The translations under genes were made by a program, and so were the position numbers. A DNA stretch of 50,207 nucleotides from a virus: IMG/VR virus record IMGVR_UViG_3300005253_000377, positions 1 to 50,207 of that record. One strand, written 5' to 3'. Shown here in pieces: positions 45,976-50,207 of the stretch. The notes beneath the pieces were generated by a model. That model was not told the DNA's origin. It made no database searches and worked only from the letters and a program-made list of their open reading frames with translations. The first letter of the stretch is position 1; every line of letters begins with the position of its first letter.

Positions 45976-46968
45976 ATGACTATTAGTTGGGCAGAAACAC
46001 GACCAGCAGGTGATGCAAACAAAAACTGGAGGGGTGTTGCATCAGATTCAGATGGCTCTAATTTGATAGCAGCCGATTTCGGTGGAAGACTTTGGACTTC
46101 AGATGATTCAGGAGTGTCTTGGACGGAACGTCGACCAGTAGGTGATGTAAATAAAGATTGGTTATGCGTTGCGTCAGACTCAGATGGTTCTCATTTGATA
46201 GCAGGAATATATGGTGGGAGACTTTATACATCAGCTAATTCTGGAGTTGATTGGACAGAGCGGCAACCGGCGGGAGCAGTTGATATAAATTGGTTTAGTG
46301 GAGCATCAGACTCGGATGGATCTAATTTGATTGTTGGTGCATCTTCTGGGAGACTATATGTTTCTATTGATTCTGGAGCTAATTGGACAGAGGAACGACC
46401 AGCAGGTGATGCCTCTAAACAATGGATATGTGTAGCATCAAATTCAGATGGTTCTCGTTTGATAGCTGGAGCATACGCAGATAGATTATATATTACAGTA
46501 TCTTTACCTGGTAAACCAACAAACCCATCACCTACTGATACAGCGTCAAGTATTACATTAGATGAAACTCCGTTAAGCTGGGATGCTTCTAATCCTGCTG
46601 CTGATACTTATGAAGTTTACTTTCGTAAATCAGGGGATGCTTGGGGACTGGTCGGAGTAGCTCAAGCGGGTGTTTCGTGGGCTGTTTCTTTTGGTACACT
46701 GGCTTATGGAACTACTTACGAATGGAGAATAGATGCTACAAATGATGCTGGACCAACAACGGGAGATACTTGGTCGTTTGATACTATTAGTTTTGATCAA
46801 CCGCGAATAAGTTATAGACTTATAAGCGGTGGAAATGGTCGAGGGCCGTATGATAGTCCGCCGGGAGTGCAAGGAACAGATTGGGAATATACGGGTGAAA
46901 ACAATATGTTGACAGTCAGGAAATTAGTAGTGGCCGCTAATGATAAAATCTGGCATGAGAGTATATAA
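45976..46968 (+). CDS. BNR/Asp-box propeller plus Fn3 tail protein
   Basis: 330 residues. Four repeats of about 43 residues contain WTERRPVGDVNKDW, VASDSDGSHLIAG, GRLYTSANSGVDW, the BNR/Asp-box-like S-x-D-x-G-x-x-W motif. A fibronectin-III-like domain (LSWDASNPAADTYEVYFR, YGTTYEWRIDATND) follows near 195-270. The end MLTVRKLVVAANDKIWHES resembles the start of the next protein (IKRLVVAGNDDIYYEDL). It looks like an insertion between the N-terminal fragment and the main hub. Probably exposed on the virion and able to bind glycans. Confidence 0.65.
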   Translation: MTISWAETRPAGDANKNWRGVASDSDGSNLIAADFGGRLWTSDDSGVSWTERRPVGDVNKDWLCVASDSDGSHLIAGIYGGRLYTSANSGVDWTERQPAGAVDINWFSGASDSDGSNLIVGASSGRLYVSIDSGANWTEERPAGDASKQWICVASNSDGSRLIAGAYADRLYITVSLPGKPTNPSPTDTASSITLDETPLSWDASNPAADTYEVYFRKSGDAWGLVGVAQAGVSWAVSFGTLAYGTTYEWRIDATNDAGPTTGDTWSFDTISFDQPRISYRLISGGNGRGPYDSPPGVQGTDWEYTGENNMLTVRKLVVAANDKIWHESI

Positions 46969-48866
46969 TGGCAGTAGATTTTGATGAATTGAAAAAAAGA
47001 GTGGCTATTAAACGGCTTGTAGTTGCAGGGAATGATGATATATATTACGAGGATTTAGACGTGAGTGCTGGAACGATGACAGAACTTGATACGAGTAGCG
47101 GGGCTATTGATACTTCTGATCAACTTATGATGTTCGAGGCTTATCAGAAAGTGTTTGTAGTGAATGGTGCTAATCTTAAAGTGGCAGATTTTGTTAATAC
47201 TAAAATAACTGTATCTGCTATGACCGCACCACCGGGGAAGGGTGACATTCTTACGCAAGCTCAAGGGGGTAGTGATAAAGCCTATATGGTTGTCGATTTT
47301 GTAAATTCTGATAAGACCCTAATATATGGTTACGCATATTATGGTGGTAGTGCTACAGCGTTTAACACTACTGTTGATATTTCAAGCAACAATGCAACCG
47401 CTACTATGAATCCAAGTCCAATTCCTCACGCTAATATTTCTGATATAGCGGGTTTTATAAATGCAAGGCTCACACATAGTGCGTTAGGTACGGCTCATGC
47501 CAGTGGAGATATATTAACCCAGGCAAACACTGGAGCTAAAATGACAGCGGGCCATACAAATACAGCCAAAACAGCAACCTATGGGGCTGTAACAACTGGA
47601 ACATTTAACACTACTGATCAAGTAACAGGAAGTGGTTCAGGTTCTGCTTTCACACCAACCGCTGTTAGATTACCCGGGCCGCATTGGTATGATTGGACTG
47701 TATCTCCTGATATAGTGCTTACTTCTGATGGTTCAACTAAGTCTTATGGTACTATGCCTAATAAACTATATCTTGGTTGTCTTTATAAAGGACGTGGAAT
47801 TGGTAGTGGAAATCCAGAACATCCCGAACAATGGTACATGACCAGACAGGGCAATCTTTATGATTTCGCTTATATTGCAAATGATACTGGTACTCCAGTA
47901 GCGGGTGGTAATGCTGATGCTGGTGAGTCCGGTGACATCGTGCGGGCGTTGATCCCCTATAAAGATGACTATTTAATCTTTGGTTGTGCAAGCACATTGT
48001 GGTATATAGTTGGTGATCCAGCTTACGGTGGAGATCTTCTTGAATTAGACCTTACCGCAGGGATTCTTGGGGCAAAAGCACATTGTTGGGACAATGCAGA
48101 GAACTTATATATTTTAGCAACTACTGGCCTACTTAAAATTCCAAAGGGATTCGGAGCACCAGAGAACCTTACTACATTATCTTATCCTAATTTTATTAAG
48201 GCGTTGGCTTATGATGCTGCACTTCATAGAATTACAATGGGGTATGATCGTATAAGACAAGGTATTGTTATTTCTAAGACTACATTAGCCGATGGAGTTA
48301 ACTCTTGTTGGTGGTATGATTTAAGAACTGATGGTTTATTTCCAGAATCGTATCCTAATCAATGTGGAATGTATTCAATGTTTTACTATGAAGCAAACGA
48401 TCCAGATTATAAAGAATTATTGTTTGGTTGTAAAGATGGTTATATTCGGACTGCTGATGATACAGCTAAGAGTGATGATATAGGCGACTCTGATGAGGCC
48501 ATAGATAGTTATTATACTCTTGGGCCAATAAGGATGGGGTCAGAAACCAGAGAGGGAGTTTTTACATCCTTACTTGGTGTCCCGGCTGGTGGCAGAACAG
48601 TTGGAAGTCTAACAAACTCAAGTGACATTGACTGGAAATTGTGGACAGCAGAAACAGCAGATGAACTCGTAGAGAAATTATTAGCGAATACCAGTCCGAA
48701 GATTGCCGGAACAATGGCAGCTTTGGGAAGTATACGCGGAGCACGCAAACGGCGTGATGTACGTGGGATGTATATGGGTATTCGTTTAGGGAATGATACA
48801 GCAGCCGAAACATGGAGCCTTGAACGGTTGCAGGTTAACATTAGGCAAGGCGGGAGGTTAAAGTAG
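46968..48866 (+). CDS. Tail hub / stabilisation protein, main beta-propeller part
   Basis: 632 residues; start overlaps the previous stop (TAATG). LKKRVAIKRLVVAGNDDIYY, then long beta-rich repeats: HWYDWTVSPDIVLTS, GDIVRALIPYKDDYLIFGC, WYIVGDPAYGGD, GILGAKAHCWDNAENLYILA, LFGCKDGYIRTAD. The recurring strand-turn pattern is that of a beta-propeller such as P22 gp10 or T7 tubular protein B. It completes the tail tube or hub. The N-terminal 45757 fragment and the 45976 insert likely belong to the same functional protein. Confidence 0.65.
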   Translation: MAVDFDELKKRVAIKRLVVAGNDDIYYEDLDVSAGTMTELDTSSGAIDTSDQLMMFEAYQKVFVVNGANLKVADFVNTKITVSAMTAPPGKGDILTQAQGGSDKAYMVVDFVNSDKTLIYGYAYYGGSATAFNTTVDISSNNATATMNPSPIPHANISDIAGFINARLTHSALGTAHASGDILTQANTGAKMTAGHTNTAKTATYGAVTTGTFNTTDQVTGSGSGSAFTPTAVRLPGPHWYDWTVSPDIVLTSDGSTKSYGTMPNKLYLGCLYKGRGIGSGNPEHPEQWYMTRQGNLYDFAYIANDTGTPVAGGNADAGESGDIVRALIPYKDDYLIFGCASTLWYIVGDPAYGGDLLELDLTAGILGAKAHCWDNAENLYILATTGLLKIPKGFGAPENLTTLSYPNFIKALAYDAALHRITMGYDRIRQGIVISKTTLADGVNSCWWYDLRTDGLFPESYPNQCGMYSMFYYEANDPDYKELLFGCKDGYIRTADDTAKSDDIGDSDEAIDSYYTLGPIRMGSETREGVFTSLLGVPAGGRTVGSLTNSSDIDWKLWTAETADELVEKLLANTSPKIAGTMAALGSIRGARKRRDVRGMYMGIRLGNDTAAETWSLERLQVNIRQGGRLK

Positions 48867-48867
48867 A

Positions 48868-49677
48868 ATGGCGACTTATTATAGAGGTGGGCGGTCTATT
48901 ACTATTTCTGATCCCCGAAGTGAGGCTAATCTTCGTTCAGGTGGGTGGTCAACACAGCGTCCTTCTGCACCAAGAATAACTGGGCGTAGCGGTGGTGGCG
49001 GCATGGACCCGGCAGCACTTGAAGCTCTTACAAAAGCCAAAGCATATTATGAATCTGGTGGGGATTTTGGTAAGGGTGTCGAAGCGGGATTGGAACGTGA
49101 ACGAACGCAGGCTATGTCGTCAGGTATGCAGTCTCTTGTGGCTTCTGGTTTTGCAGGAACAACGATGGCTGCTGGACTTGGTAAGAAGTTTGCGGAAGAA
49201 GTTGGTATGCCGACGCGAGCAAGAATCGAAGAGACGAGGGCAGAACGATTGTCTGCTCTTGATGTATTAAAAGCACAATTAACGCAGGGAGCTTCTGAGT
49301 CAGCACAACAGAGAGCGTTACAAGAGTTCATAACTCGTATGAGTTCAGAGACATCATTAGCATTAGGTGGTATGCGTGGTGGTGGGGATGGTGCTCGGTC
49401 GCCCAGCATACAGTATGCACCGCAATCAAGAAACAGAACTGCTACGTTTACTGGTGGCGGGTTGCCATCTAATACTGGTGCGGGTGCGGCCATGTATGGT
49501 ATCGGTGATGACTCTGGTATGCCAACGATGGCCCCCTTTGGTGGAAATGTATATGGTTCACAAGAAGCTTTTGAACAGAATATTCCGGGACAGTATACAC
49601 CCTCTGCGATGGATGAATATTTGAAAACCTATGTTCCTAAGTCTGGTGATTTTAGCACTTTTTCTTGGGGGGCATAA
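48868..49677 (+). CDS. Tail-associated structural protein
   Basis: 269 residues. MATYYRGGRSITISDPRSEA, a helical middle (ALTKAKAYYESGGDFGKGVE, RARIEETRAERLSALDVLKA), and a Gly/Ser-rich C-terminus ending FSTFSWGA. No enzymatic motif. Between hub and fibre genes, it may be a tail connector or an internal protein. One-base overlap with the fibre ATG. Confidence 0.6.
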   Translation: MATYYRGGRSITISDPRSEANLRSGGWSTQRPSAPRITGRSGGGGMDPAALEALTKAKAYYESGGDFGKGVEAGLERERTQAMSSGMQSLVASGFAGTTMAAGLGKKFAEEVGMPTRARIEETRAERLSALDVLKAQLTQGASESAQQRALQEFITRMSSETSLALGGMRGGGDGARSPSIQYAPQSRNRTATFTGGGLPSNTGAGAAMYGIGDDSGMPTMAPFGGNVYGSQEAFEQNIPGQYTPSAMDEYLKTYVPKSGDFSTFSWGA

Positions 49678-50207
49678 TGGCCCAAACAGGTAAAATAATA
49701 CCAACTATTCCACCGAATGATCCTGAAGCTACAAGACGAGCTTTGCAAAAACTCGCTTCAGTGAAACTCGGACCTGGTGCAAGCCCTACGTTTGCAGGAC
49801 TGACACTTACTGATCTTACTGCGTCTGCTTTAGCTGGTACTAATGCCAGCAAACTGTTAGAGTCAGTGACAGTTGGAACTGGTCTTGACTATACCCGGCC
49901 AACTCTATCATTATCTCATCTTGGGATAGAAGACCTCACTGATCCTGATGCTGATAGGATTTTATTCTGGGATGATACTGCGTCTGCATCTAAATGGTTG
50001 GGTATGGGTGACTCCATAGTAATCACTGATGTCACTATTGACACCATTCAAGATATTAGAACATCAGCAAGCCCAACATTTGAGAAAGTTGGGGTTGGGA
50101 CGGCAACTATCCCTCATGGTGGGGTGGGATATGCAAAGCTCGCTATAGATGGGACAAGTTCAAATGCTGCGGGGCCTCATGTTCAGTTTACCATAACCTC
50201 AGACAAT
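49677..50207 (+). CDS. Tail fibre protein, N-terminal part (continues at position 1)
   Basis: 177 codons open to the window edge, ATG overlapping the previous stop (TAATG). MAQTGKIIPTIPPNDPEATR, LASVKLGPGASPTFAGLTLT, DADRILFWDDTASASKWLG and SASPTFEKVGVG are typical of phage fibre shafts; the N-terminus should attach to the tail. The final AAGPHVQFTITSDN matches VAGPHLQFTTTSDN at the left edge, so the full protein would be about 535 residues. Confidence 0.8.
   Translation, partial: MAQTGKIIPTIPPNDPEATRRALQKLASVKLGPGASPTFAGLTLTDLTASALAGTNASKLLESVTVGTGLDYTRPTLSLSHLGIEDLTDPDADRILFWDDTASASKWLGMGDSIVITDVTIDTIQDIRTSASPTFEKVGVGTATIPHGGVGYAKLAIDGTSSNAAGPHVQFTITSDN
50164..50207. repeat. Near-identical terminal overlap, right copy
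   Basis: Right-hand partner of 1-44 (40/44 identical). In the fibre frame, three of the four differences change an amino acid (V/A, L/V, T/I) and one is silent, a pattern compatible with population variation. Confidence 0.8.

Overview
The window reads as an essentially complete genome of a tailed dsDNA bacteriophage, probably podovirus-like, that closes into a circle. The last 44 bases (50164-50207) nearly repeat the first 44 (1-44) with 4 mismatches. A tail-fibre frame opened at 49677 runs off the right edge and continues in frame at the left edge, so the true length is about 50.16 kb. Evidence for a phage: large terminase, portal, scaffold-like and capsid-like genes in order, a 1,443-residue ejection-type protein, tail-hub-like beta-propeller proteins, and dozens of tiny overlapping ORFs. 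The host is bacterial: sigma70-type promoters with 17-bp spacers recur, and ATGA/TAATG overlaps and Shine-Dalgarno sites are everywhere. I see no integrase, excisionase-repressor pair, tRNA or CRISPR array, which suggests a lytic lifestyle. Host genus cannot be named from sequence alone.

Layout. (1) 1-6504, rightward: end of the late operon (tail-fibre C-terminus, Gln-rich virion protein, giant ejection protein with a zincin HELGH motif, holin-like peptide). (2) 6457-28870, leftward: about 22 kb of replication, recombination and nucleotide-metabolism genes (family A DNA polymerase, D5-like primase-helicase, SSB-like protein, Sak4-like ATPase, Cas4/RecB-like nuclease, VRR-NUC nuclease, metallophosphoesterase, two HD hydrolases, Nmad1-like protein) among many small zinc-ribbon, HTH and unknown ORFs. 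(3) 28871-30238: a gene-poor control region with two outward-facing, nearly identical promoters in a 57-bp inverted repeat, iteron-like ATGATAGTA repeats, a 45-nt CA microsatellite followed by a terminator, a 28-bp palindrome, and a promoter followed by a predicted 22-bp-stem structured RNA. (4) 30239-50207, rightward: small ORFs, fibre-like genes, terminase, portal, scaffold, capsid, decoration and tail genes.

How it works together. The leftward transcript makes the replisome and recombination set. A family of near-identical promoters (core GCTTGACT, 17-bp spacer usually ending TGTGG, then TATAAT) re-initiates leftward transcription at 27.5, 25.1, 23.5 and 16.9 kb, and the same promoter fires rightward at 30.07 kb into the packaging and structural genes. 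The two transcripts converge at 6.45-6.50 kb, where the last genes overlap antisense.

The most unusual locus is the DNA polymerase. It is split exactly before motif A (LDLAQIEAR-type palm motif) by an HNH endonuclease gene and then a second small zinc-finger ORF. The first 23 bp of the downstream polymerase exon are duplicated on both sides of the second insert. All junctions use ATGA stop-start overlaps, so the polymerase is probably made as two polypeptides. Other loci worth a look are the control-region architecture, the structured RNA at 30.1 kb, an interrupted ORF at 30.8 kb and a tail-hub gene broken into three ORFs.
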